Positions 15,301 through 25,562 of a stretch of 64,000 nt of DNA are shown piece by piece. This stretch comes from Branchiostoma floridae (Eukaryota; Chordata; Leptocardii; Amphioxiformes; Branchiostomatidae), in assembly GCF_000003815.2 (NCBI RefSeq), contig NC_049982.1:18591534-18655533 (forward strand), read 5' to 3'. The position numbers and the translations under genes were made by a program. The notes under the pieces were generated by a model. That model was not told the DNA's origin. It ran no database searches and saw only the letters and a program-made list of their open reading frames with translations. Numbering within the stretch: position 1 is the first letter of the stretch; each line of letters starts with the position of its first letter.

Positions 15301-17088
15301 CATCTTGCCAACGCTCATCCCAAAAACATAGGCCACATTTTCGCGTCTTTGTCTTGATAGTTTTACTCCACCACTACCACAGCCGAGCCTACATCGGACC
15401 AGAAGCCAGAGGAAGGGTCTGAGGCGGCGATCATACTGGCAGCCATGGCGGACTTCCATAGCGAGACCTGCATCCAGTTTGTACCACGTACCACCGAGCA
15501 AGACTACATCCACATCCGCAAACTGGGAGGGTAGGAGCAATGTTGCTGTTTTAACCCAAAATTTGAATACACACACAAAAGACTCAAAACAAACACAAAA
15601 CATATGGACGGTAAATGGTTTTCTATTTTGAGGGTGTCAACTAATTATTTTAACTAAGTTGAAGGTGGTATCTCACTGCACTTTGAGCACCGGTCCGGCA
15701 CTGCGGGGTTCGAAAGATTACTCAACGAATTACAGACGAAGAACGGATTTCCTTACGTTTTGTGTATTTTGTTATTTTCTAAGTAATACTTTTACGTATT
15801 ACTCAACGTCTAAATTATTTCAAAAATCGTCGAAAATAACACAGTGCCGCAGTGAACCGCACCGGTGCCTCGGGCCACCGAATAAACTGTTCTAGCTGCC
15901 CAACCCCGGATTGCCCCCAGGGTACGGGCAAAGTGCAGTGAGATACCACCTTGACATTACTCCAGTTGCCACTCCGAGGTTGGTCGCCAGGGAGGGCGCC
16001 AGGAGCTGTCCCTCGCTAATGACTGTCTTCAGAAGGGAACCATCACCCACCACCTCATGCGCGCCATAGGCTTTCACTACGAGCACAACCGTCCCGACAG
16101 GGACCAGTGGGTCGAAATACAGCTGGACAACGTGCAAGATGGTGAGACATTCAACATTATTACGATAGATAGAAATTGTTCATTTAGGTTTGATTCCCCG
16201 GCCTTTCTTTTTCTCCGCTACACTTCATTCCAGTAGGGCGAGTGCAAGCCTATTTTAGAAGATAGTAGAATATTCTGTATGAAAGTTAGATTTGATATAC
16301 AATCTTTATAAAATGGATGATATTACAGTCATAAAAGGAAACAACTTCACTCTACCCATAACCCATTGAAAGATGGTGAACTGATCACAGTAAGTGCTCG
16401 TTTCAGCTGATTGAATCAGCCGTTATCATTTCCTGTAGATCACGTCCACGATTTTGACAAGAACCCTGAAGGCCGTACCCTGAACCTGCCTTACGACTAC
16501 GGTTCCGTCATGCACTTCGGCAGTCACGTCTTCAGTAAGAACGGTCTGGAGACCATTACAGCCAAGGTGACTATTCATTTCGACATATACAATAACTTAA
16601 GTCGCATCATGCATATCAGCAGAAGTACAATATTCTATTTTGAGTTTAGGTATAAATTGTACGTCCAAACATTGGGACTTGGTTTGTGTGTGTGTCACAA
16701 ATGGGCCACAAAGCCATATATCATCACTGCAACGGAATGAATTACATGATATCGAGTTTAACAAGTTAGTGGATCTATCAGTGGCTCTTAGAAAGGAGAG
16801 ACGTTTTGTGAACAGTTTATCATTAAGCACAGCATATACAAGCTCAAACAGATTCTGAAGTTTCTACGTGTTAAAGCGGTTGATGTTGAAAGACTACGTT
16901 CCGCGAAAAAAAAGTAGTGGAAGGGTAGAGGTTTTAAATGAGTCATTGTTTGAATGCTTGTTTCTGATATGTGTCATATTTCTGAATTGCGTCAGCAACC
17001 TCTGAACGGCGCAGTGATGGGCGGCTGGCGGCACACCGGCTTCAGTGACCTGGACATCGAGAAGATCAACACGCTGTACCAGTGCTGA
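12349..17088 (+). CDS. Astacin-like pseudoprotease with three inserted ShKT domains
   Basis: There are ten exons: 12349-12400, 12608-12645, 13175-13250, 13520-13639, 14550-14678, 14981-15100, 15383-15530, 15966-16141, 16439-16566 and 16996-17088, giving 359 residues. A signal peptide (MFAVISFLLVGSVTSA) and short propeptide lead to the mature-type N terminus NAVEDNKLWPSGVVPYVFN. Three consecutive six-Cys ShKT modules follow, each one phase 1-1 exon with the core WASxGECxxNPxYML, and then the rest of the astacin fold (FHSETCIQFVPRTTEQDYIH). The zinc helix reads HHLMRAIGFHYEH (256-268) against the functional [13 protein letters not shown]: the catalytic Glu is His, the second His is Arg, the third His is Tyr, and the Met-turn Tyr is Phe (SVMHF). 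It should not bind zinc or cleave peptides. The frame is open throughout, so it is a maintained non-enzymatic protein or a very young pseudogene. A 100-N gap lies between ShKT exons two and three. Confidence 0.87.
14745..14844. other. Assembly gap (100 Ns)
   Basis: Exactly 100 Ns lie in the intron between the second and third ShKT exons of the pseudoprotease gene. A round 100 is usually a placeholder for unknown length, so a further ShKT exon could be missing. Confidence 1.
15662..15952. mobile_element. MITE with 24-bp terminal inverted repeats
   Basis: The left end AAGGTGGTATCTCACTGCAC (continuing TTTG) is the exact reverse complement of the right end, which finishes GTGAGATACCACCTT at 15952. 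A direct TGA flanks both sides if the terminal A is excluded, a possible 3-bp target duplication. The 291-bp body has internal self-complementarity (GCACCGGT arms) and no frame. It sits in the intron before exon 8 of the pseudoprotease gene and ends 13 bases before that exon. Confidence 0.85.
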
Positions 17089-17182
17089 GGCTACAGTCGC
17101 TTTCACTGTAAACCGGGCTGCTGAGATTGACAAGCTATTCTAAGATGGCTGGGGGTTATTTTCACAAGACTGCTGACCGCAG

Positions 17183-17188
17183 AATAAA
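17183..17188 (+). promoter_or_regulatory. Polyadenylation signal AATAAA
   Basis: The hexamer lies 95 bases after the stop codon of the pseudoprotease gene. Confidence 0.7.
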
Positions 17189-17609
17189 GTGGCTCATTAA
17201 TGACATGTCTTGTTCATGTGTGTACTTGTGCGTGATGTCAGTGAGTGTAACTGACACGGTTATCCACACTGTCACAAAATCTCACAATCAGGAACTTCCT
17301 TTTATTTTGGACACTGTTTAGGGTCATGACTCATTTCAAAAGATGAGTCCTGTCCCTGTTGCCCAGTGGTTGTACAGACGGCCATTCTAAGCAGTGCCTG
17401 AAAGAAGGGTAGAAATTGCGCAAATGTTTTTCATAAACATGAAATGCGGTAGACAAGATAAAGACGATAAAAATGATAAACACGAAATGCATGTCATATC
17501 TTTTCAAACATGACTAACGTGAACGGTTATTTCGCTTAAATAATCTCAATATCACTTCTAAGGAGCGTTATACTATACTCGTTGTTGTTGCCTCATCATC
17601 ACCCTAACC
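17189..17609. other. Short region between convergent astacin genes
   Basis: I see no coding sequence here. It holds the 3' flanks of the plus-strand pseudoprotease and the minus-strand astacin gene. A CCCTAACCCTAA stretch at 17602-17614 overlaps the end of the minus-strand model. Confidence 0.6.
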
Positions 17610-20600
17610 CTAAAAGGTATCTACTATCGAATAAAAGCAATAAGACACAATGTACGTACCGACACATGTTGCATGAACGGACGGGACATACTGCCATTGG
17701 CCGCCGCCCCACAGCTGCCACTGTGACCTGATCTGGTCCGGGGTCATGGCGCAGTCGTTGACGTAGGCGAAGCCGAAGTTTTGTCCGATCGTGTTCCCGA
17801 CCCACCACTGATTGTAGTCATCGAAGAAGAAGAGAAAATCTCGGCTGTCCCAGTCACTCACGTAGACAGGCCTGCCGCCGCTGGTCTGGCTTGTCCTGGT
17901 GTAGGTGGTCATGCGGGAGGGCTGGTAGGTGGCGTCACCGTGCAGACTGACCCTAACACAGTCGTCTGTAGTGTCGCTTACCGACTGTGGAACTACAACA
18001 CCAGCTGGGGCGTCATCTGTAACAAACGAGGAAGACATTGTAGACATGGTAGAGCAGTCAATGTTAACTGATACGCGAGGTTGCAAAAGGCAAACAATAA
18101 GGGAAACAGGTTTGAAAGGGGAAAAAAATAAAATCTTGCGGTTAGACGTTACGTCAATATTGCAAATGATGGCAATTCAAATAACTTTACCATTGCAATT
18201 TTACATGTTTATCTATCTATAGTATCTTACAGAAGTCCCCATGAAGTGATGCAACTTGAGCGTGTGGCGCCGAGGTGGCGCAATGGTTGGGTGTTTGGCC
18301 CAGACCTTAGAAACCTGGGTACGAATCCCCTGACATGTCCTTGATTGGAGATCCCGTGTTGGAGATGAACCACCTCGAATTACAAAAATGCAAAAAGGAC
18401 CTTTTTATCGAAAAGAGTAGGAGTCGTGTGCACTGCTCGCGCACTGCTTACACCAGCGTGTGCACTGCTCGCGCACTGCTTACACCAGCGTGTGCACTGC
18501 TCGCTCACCGCTTACACCAGCGTGCGCACTGCTCGCTCACCGCTTACACCAGCGTGTGCACTACTCGCTCACTGCTTACACCAGCGTATGCACTGCTCAC
18601 ACACCGCGTACACACGTGTCGCTCTGGTCTTTCGTATCATGTAATTAAAAAGTAAATGTTGCGAATGCGATGTTCCATATGTGATCCCCAAATACGGTGT
18701 TTGTTCTACGAACCAGAACAGGCAATCTTCACATCCGAGTTCTCTATCCACTGATCGTCCCACAGAAAGAAGGTCCCGATGATCTCGTCAGCGTAGATGT
18801 GGGAGTCCCTGACGTAGACACTCCCGTAGTTGTTCCCAACCTCCGGCCCCACCCACCACTCCAGGTTCCGGTCACCCTTGTAGTAATACAGGAAGTCGCA
18901 GGTGGCGCTGCTGAAGTACACGGGGCGGCCCTCGTGGGTGGCTCCCGTCATGGTGAAGGACGTCATCTTGGAGACCTGAACGGTGGTGGAGCCGTACAGG
19001 ACAACTGTTGGGCATCCTGACATAGACAAGTAGAGATGATTAAGTGCGGTCAAAGCTTGTAATCGATTGCCATGAAATGAGCGATAACTTCTGAATTTGC
19101 AACGCACAGACAGTGTTCTGAGTTCAGTTTGAGGTCTGGTATAACGAGCTTACCAAGTTCCGTTGTAAAGTCCACACAGCCCGGGCAGTCGCAAAAGTCT
19201 GTACCGGATCCGCAATAGCCGTTCGCCGAGCAGCACGGGAACTTGCCATGCGGGTTACACTCGCCAGGTGTCGCCCCTGGAGCTGGAAAGCGAGGGCCAC
19301 AAAGGCCATCGGTCCTCCACTTCTGATTGCCTATAATTAGTATAAATGTGGGCCAGTAAAGGCGATTTCTTGGTTTTGTATATTTGCTTTCACATAGACA
19401 AGAACACGCATTGATCCAGCATGCCAAAAATTGATTTCGCCAACACCAACATTAATTGAATATCTCATCTTCGCTTACATATATGTCACAGGGGAGATTG
19501 GAATCCAGGAGGATTCGGAATCCTCCTAGGGGAGATTGGAATTCCAATCTCCCCTAGGGGAGATCAGAATTCCAATCTCCCCTAGGAGAATCTGGAATCC
19601 TCCTAGGGGAGATTGGAATTCCAATCTCCCCTAGGGGAGATTAGAATCCTTCTGGAGTTCTACTGGGATTCCAATCTCTCCTAGGAGAGATTGGAATTCT
19701 ACCAGGATAATCTTTGAATCTACCATGAATGGATTCAAAGTTTCAAACAATGCAACAAAGGATTTATAATTATTTCTAAGAATAAATCATCATATCTTAT
19801 GCTTTATATCTAACACTTATCATTTTTGCTGACAATCTAAGGTTAAGAATACTTCTCTATAGTGTACAATAGCACATTATCCTATACTATAGCTCATTAA
19901 ACATCATATTTTCAACCATTTAGTAATAGAGGAGAATCCAGAATTCTACCAGGACAATCTTTGATGTTACCAATAATCAGAATGGATGAAATTGTTTTGG
20001 AAAGTAGACTGAATCATTTGAGTCACTAACTCATAATTATATAATGGTATGCAAATGTCACCAATATGTAAATTAGCACATTTGCATATGCCATTATAAG
20101 TTAGTGACTCCATACTTTAGAGGTCATATTCCAATCAAAGCCTGCAGTTCAAAATTTGGCAAAATTAACAGCTATTTAGTACATTTCAACAGTCAGACTT
20201 CAGTGTAGTTAACATTGACATAGAATCATTTCGCAACTTTGGAAGAACAATAACAACTGAAAAGTGATCAAAGTGCCAAAATGCCAAAATATCAATCACA
20301 GTTTCATGATGTTACAGTTTCACACCTATTCAGATCAGTACATTTCACTAGTCAGACTTAAGTGTATTTTTATTTATTGGTTTGGCTGCACTGAACACAC
20401 AGCCAGGGCTGCCCAACTAGCCTACGGCTATTACAAAGGGCTAGCCCTGCTGACAAACACATAAACAATACAAATTAAAAAAAGAACATTTATATATACA
20501 TGGTGTAGGATAACTTACATATCATCTAAAATGGAGTGTATAACGTCATATCATCGACAACAATATTAAGACTTAAGTGTAGTTAACGTTGTAGAAGTGA

Positions 20601-23600
20601 CACAAGTTTGGTATCCTTCAGTATAATTGTAAAAGTGACAATAGTGTAACATCCTTGAGTATAGTTCTGGTAGAATTCCAATCTCTCCTTAGCTAGGAGA
20701 ATTCTTGATTCTCCTAGGGGAGATTGGAATTGCAGTAGAATGACAGAAGAATTCCAATGTCCCCTAGGGAATCTGGAATGCCCCTAGGGGAGACTGGAAA
20801 TACAGAAGAATTCCAATTTCCCCTAGGGGAGATCGGAATTCCAATCTCCCCTAGGAGGATTCCGAATCCTCCTGGATTCCAATCTCCCCTGTGACATATA
20901 CATTGCAATCACGGCATTGCATGTTTTGTAAAACATAGAAATATCTGCCAAACTCACCGCAGCTGTAGAGTGTGTTGATCTTTTCGATGTCACCGGAACT
21001 TAGGCCGTCCGACTGTCCCATCAGGCCGTTGGTTGGGAAAAGCGCCTCGATTGTCGGCTGCCCGTTTTTGCTGTGTGACCTGCTGCCGTAGTGCATGATG
21101 GAACTGTAGTCGTACGGCAGCCCAAGAGTACTGACGCCGCTCTCCGCGTGCTTCTCGAAGTCTCCTTTCTTGTCTGTCAGAAAAGAAATGATAAACGTAT
21201 TCTACATACGGACTCAATCTGTGGATAACTCTCTCATACGCGAGAACCTCATCTGTAAGCTTCATCGATACAGCAGGACAAGTCGTGGTCTTTCAGTTTT
21301 CAGGACTATAATCAGCAGATTAAAGCAAAGGCCCCAGTATTTTGTCATTACAGCAGAGGCAGATTTGCGACAAGGCCCACCGTCTATGATGTTGTCCCAC
21401 AGAATGTTGACCCAGTCGTCCCTGTCCGGCCGCTGATGCTCGTGCCAGAACCCCACAGCGTGCATCAGCTCGTGGATGATGGCTCCCTTCTCCAGGCAGT
21501 AGCCGTCACCGAGAATCACGTCCTGCGCACCTTCATGCTTCTGACCGATCCATGCATAACATCTGAATCATAGGCAATGGCATGGAAATAGAGATTCATG
21601 TTCTATATATCGATTAAGCAACACATCTAATCAACTGAATCATATTCCGTGACAAAACGTTGTTTTATAATGTTTGACGTCATTACCTCTGAATCTCTAC
21701 TAGTTTCCAACCAGTGACATTTACTTCCATAAATCAACACAGTTTCATTTGCAGAAAGTTTCTTTCTTTCTCCGAGACTAGCACTGACAGTAGGTAATGT
21801 AGTTGAAGCTCACCCATCCAGCCGTTGGATATATAGGTAGTCCTCCTGGCCGTTCCTCTGTACAAACCGGACGCACGTGTGTTGGTGGAACTCTTCCATG
21901 GCGCTTTGTATACGTGACACCTCAGATGCAGCTGACAGTCAAAATACATCCTTATGCTTAATCAGCAACTTATACAAGAGATGTATTTGCTTGATGTGTT
22001 ATCAATAATATCTGTATGAAATAGATTTAGAAATCTCAAACTGAAATGCCACCCCTCCTGCATCCCGTGTTTGATGAGTGAATAACGTGCACTTACAGTA
22101 ATCTCCCTGCCTGATGACGAAGGGGATCTCCTTATAGTCCCACAACAGGGATGCTTCTATGATGGCGTTACGAGAGTTCTGAAATCAGAGGGTAAGAAAT
22201 TTGTGTATTCAGCATCGTAATTCAAGGTGATGTGGATGCTCAATGACACATATATTTCTCTTGTTCAGTTGTTGAAAAAAAAACTATAGATACTTTGTAT
22301 TGGCGATAGGACAACCTATTAAATTGTATTAAGATCTTGAACATGCTCATCTCTTTTGTATACTTTTAATGTATACTTTTAAGTTAACACCTACTATTAG
22401 TAGCTAATACTTATGGCACGTGTTTTCTATGTCTGCAAAATTCGAGATTGTGGAAGGTTTAGTTACTCATCGGAAGTGGTCGGATTTTCTTGGTTATTAT
22501 ATATGTACATAACTCTGTATGGAAATAACACATACCGATGGTCCGTAGTACTCAATGTCTGTCTCAAACAGATGGAGATCTGTGGAAATAAGTCATATTT
22601 TACCCTCAACATTGCTATTTCGTTCGATATACAGACCACAAAAGAGTTGTTCATGTGTTAGGCAGAGAAAAATATGAAGAAATGAATTGATGTATCATTC
22701 TACATAGCAGAGTAGGTATTGGCGTCCTTGATGATGGAAGGACCATGTCTATCGGACAGCAGTTTGACAAACATGAAGACTTCCTCACCCTTGTTTGCCT
22801 GGATGATGTAATCCATCTCCACCTTGCCGAACCCATGGCCTGTATCTCCCTCACCTGTAACCATCAAAGGTATTGCCTGATTTCCGATATGTGATTCTGG
22901 TGGTACACATGTCACATAGTATCAAAGGTAATATAAAAGTGGCAGTGTTGTAGAAATCGTATGGGAAATTTAAGTGAGTTAAGTTAAGTTAGCTGAGTCT
23001 AAAAGCACAGACGTGTCGCATTAAAATAAGAATATGTGTTCGCGTGTTATAAATTATTTTCATGGTAACTGTACTTCTATGTTTGTCCTTAAGACTCCCG
23101 ACTGAAGGCACTGCCCACCTCTCAATATCTTATGCATGTTGAAGGTAAATATGTGAACTTAAGCATCCTTTATCATGCATGAATTATGTAATTGTAGGTT
23201 TACCCTGAACGTTGTTGTTCCCCGCCGACCACATCGAAGCTGCCTCCTGGATCATTGACAAGATGTCAAAATCTGGACAAATCTACGCCTTTTTTCTTCA
23301 TAAGTAATTATCACCTAATAGGGTTATAAAACACAGGCACGGGCGATAACATTAAGATCTCAACTGTTAAACATTCGTTAAATTGGTTTAAGGACCTGAA
23401 AATATGACCCTGATCCATATGAACTTGCACAGTTGGAAGGAAGATATTAGTTGTAGTCTAGAATAATTGTAAATGGTCTTTCTGATTAATAATTTGCAAT
23501 GGTCTTTTGTGGTTGAGGATTGGAGCAATTCAAATAAGTATGACTTAACAAAACGTTCTATATGTTCAATGATCATGTAGCATCGGTAGATATTACGCAC

Positions 23601-23797
23601 ATGTAGCACATTTAGCTTCTAAATAACACATGTAGGCGATGGCTATGTGAAAGTGCATTCTTTGAAATGAATGTCCAATTTGAGGAAGGGTATAGCATAA
23701 CAGGACTGAACCAGTGACTCACCAAAGATGGTGCTAAGACACAGGCAAAGACTGCCATGCAGACGCAAAGACTGGCCATATTGAGCCTTGCCGCCAT
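17610..23797 (-). CDS. Secreted astacin metalloprotease with hevein-like domain and two GRPVY-type domains
   Basis: In transcription order the exons are 23797-23723, 23282-23204, 22854-22789, 22579-22536, 22178-22097, 21931-21814, 21562-21381, 21173-20958, 19330-19154, 19016-18714 and 18016-17610, giving about 582 residues. It has a signal peptide, a propeptide ending near NSR, and a mature start at NAIIEASLLWDY. The catalytic domain is uninterrupted; its phase-1 intron after GDY is the one that holds extra modules in the two plus-strand paralogues. The zinc helix [13 protein letters not shown] (about 185-197) and SIMHY are intact. A hevein/chitin-binding-type-1-like module (about 288-346, CNPHGKFPCCSANGYCG) and two copies of an unnamed domain follow, with GRPVYFSS / GRPVYVSD and WWVGxxxGxNxG. 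The last exon may read to TAG at 17610 or splice at 17660 (GTACGT) to a tiny exon. The acceptor of exon 2 is uncertain (23282 or 23272). Confidence 0.87.
18266..18336 (+). repeat. tRNA-derived SINE head
   Basis: The sequence contains a polymerase III A-box-like TGGCGCAATGG and, 36 bases on, a B-box-like GGTACGAATCC. It would fold only partly as a tRNA and lies in an intron of the minus-strand astacin gene, so a SINE remnant is more likely than a tRNA gene. Confidence 0.6.
18427..18620 (+). repeat. 32-bp minisatellite, about six copies
   Basis: The unit is close to GTGTGCACTGCTCGCGCACT followed by GCTTACACCAGC. Because 32 is not a multiple of three, all three plus frames stay open with the same peptide in rotation, which explains several overlapping spurious frames here. 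The array is intronic and just downstream of the SINE head. Confidence 0.95.
19480..20900. mobile_element. 1.4-kb palindromic non-autonomous element with compound inverted termini
   Basis: The left end TATATGTCACAGGGGAGATT (continuing GGAATCCAGGAGGATTC...) is repeated in reverse complement at the right end, which finishes CCCCTGTGACATATA at 20900. Inside each terminus the decamer CCTAGGGGAG and the motif GATTGGAATTCCAATC are repeated in both orientations over about 200 bp, so each arm is itself a ladder of small palindromes. I see no transposase frame. It occupies the intron between catalytic and hevein-like exons of the minus-strand astacin gene. Confidence 0.85.
20020..20110. repeat. Inverted repeat (hairpin) in the centre of the palindromic element
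   Basis: The arms GAGTCACTAACTCATAATTA... and ...TTATAAGTTAGTGACTC pair over about 35 bp with few mismatches. Each arm contains the octamer ATGCAAAT / ATTTGCAT (20049, 20080). Confidence 0.8.
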
Positions 23798-25562
23798 TTT
23801 AGAACCGCTATGTCACTAAGGCAAACAGAAAATCCTGTAACAATTAACCTCATTCTCGTGGATTTTTTTCATCAGATTATATGGATGCTATCAATAGATC
23901 TAATTGACAACTTGAAATCTAACGTTAGAATTCAATTGAAGATATTGTAATCTGTAGCAAGTCTTTAGTTGGGACTTGTACTGTGTATGAATAAAGTTTA
24001 TGATTTTTTGGTCAAAGATACCAATTTACTTTAAAATGCCAAGGCTATCCAAACAGTTACTAGGCGGTCCGCGCGCTCCTCAGTAAAACGGAACTAAGGC
24101 CGATTTACAGCTGTCTGCTTCTCACCATTGAACATATAGCCCATTCATTAGCCCCTTCACTAAATGCGCTCCAATGTTTACCTAGTACCTTTTTAGTAGA
24201 CCTTTTTGGTGAATTGAGGGCCTATCAAACTTTTTTCTCTTTGCCTTTTGTCTCTCTTTTACACAAGATATATAACAGTTACCCTCCATCCGTTAGACAA
24301 TTAGTGGCATTTGACGTAATCAATTATATTAGTGCTCTAAATATTACAAAAGAAGGATATGAAGAGGTGGTAGAGAATTCTCTTTTAAAAGTCATTGTGT
24401 CATTATAGTTTATAGGTGTCGTTGTATGGGTATTTTATTATCCTTATTTTATAGCCTGTGTATTTGCATACATGGATAAACATAACAATTGTACAAAACT
24501 TCATGAAAAAAAATTGAACAAAATTTCATGAGAATATACAGATACCTCCCTAGCCCTGTTTTACCTCATAATAAAAAGATATTCATGACAACATGCTATA
24601 TTGTATAAATGGTCTTTATTCGTAACATATCTTGTATTTAGCTAAAAGTGGCCACGACCTCTCAACAAATGAGCAACAAATAAGTGGGAATGTTACTTTT
24701 ATCATACAAAGAACTTTTGTTTCCGAGCTCGAGTCGTTGAAATGATTGATGTCTTCCAAGTAGCTTTACCAACGGTGTTGCCTACAAGTGACTGTCGTCC
24801 AATTCCATTTACTATCATCTTTGTCACTAGAATGAATTATATCGAAATGGGTAGAATCAAAACGGGGATTTCAATCCTGCAACTACTCATACAATAGGTA
24901 TCCGTTAAGTTCCGTCATCTGTACTCAGCTGACACATTTACATGTGCCGGACTACAAATGACCGCATAGGGTGAGTGTTGCGAGGCTATATCGGTGGATT
25001 CATGAATGAAAACGTCGTCCTGTACCACAATGTGATCAGGATTTCTGTGAACTTCCGAATCTATAGGCAAATCTATTGCTACTGTTGTCAGTCACTATCC
25101 TGTTTTCTTCTATGCGACCCCCTCCCCACACGACCGTTCTCCATTAGTCCATGTCGACAGTTAAAATGATGTTACATGTCTTGGTTTTCCTGTTGATCAG
25201 GAGATCGATGTTTAGGCTGAATTGGTCCGTCACATCACAACCATCTTTTCACGCCTCACGGTGAAAAGAAAAACTTGAGAATAGACTTCATTTGACGCCT
25301 ACCATTCTGACGTTTCACAACATGACACAATATATATTTTAGTTATTTAAATAAATAAATAATAAAACCTACGCTAGTACTAGTTAATACTATTGTCATG
25401 ACGGGCACTGAATGTTACATCTGTTCATGCAGACAGCTCTTTAGTGAAAGGACAATTGCAACTTGTACAAGTTCTGATCACAGCTCTAAGGACTACACCA
25501 TACACTGACAACGGCATACACATTCCGTCAAGTAAATGAGAACACAGGCCTGAGTTTCATCT
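23798..25562. other. Intergenic region between astacin and Cys-loop channel genes
   Basis: I see no exon with support. It should contain the 5' flank of the minus-strand astacin gene and the 3' UTR of the minus-strand channel gene. A minus-strand AATAAA (TTTATT at 24615-24620) is the best polyadenylation candidate for the channel. The frames near 24214-24408 and 24975-25169 have no family resemblance. Confidence 0.6.

Noticed and set aside
17602..17618. Telomere-like CCCTAACCCTAA
   Set aside because: Only two units; too short to be an interstitial telomere array, and it overlaps the end of the minus-strand astacin model.
18268..18336. Possible functional tRNA gene
   Set aside because: The B box has a mismatch, the acceptor stem does not pair and it lies in an intron next to a minisatellite; a SINE head is more likely.
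18335..18655. Three overlapping plus-strand frames with ALLTPACALL / TAYTSV repeats
   Set aside because: Same 32-bp array read in three registers; no splice or start support.
20340..20475. Possible LINE 3' tail (GGGCTGCCCAACTAGCCTAC) inside the palindromic element
   Set aside because: It has the look of a repeat with an A-rich end, but I could not tie it to a coding LINE in this window, so it is not listed as a separate element.
22653..22788. Continuation of the astacin propeptide frame past 22789
   Set aside because: The frame stays open, but alignment with the paralogue (66-nt exon ending ...EANKG / ...QANKG) and the phase of the next exon require the donor GTGAGG at 22788.
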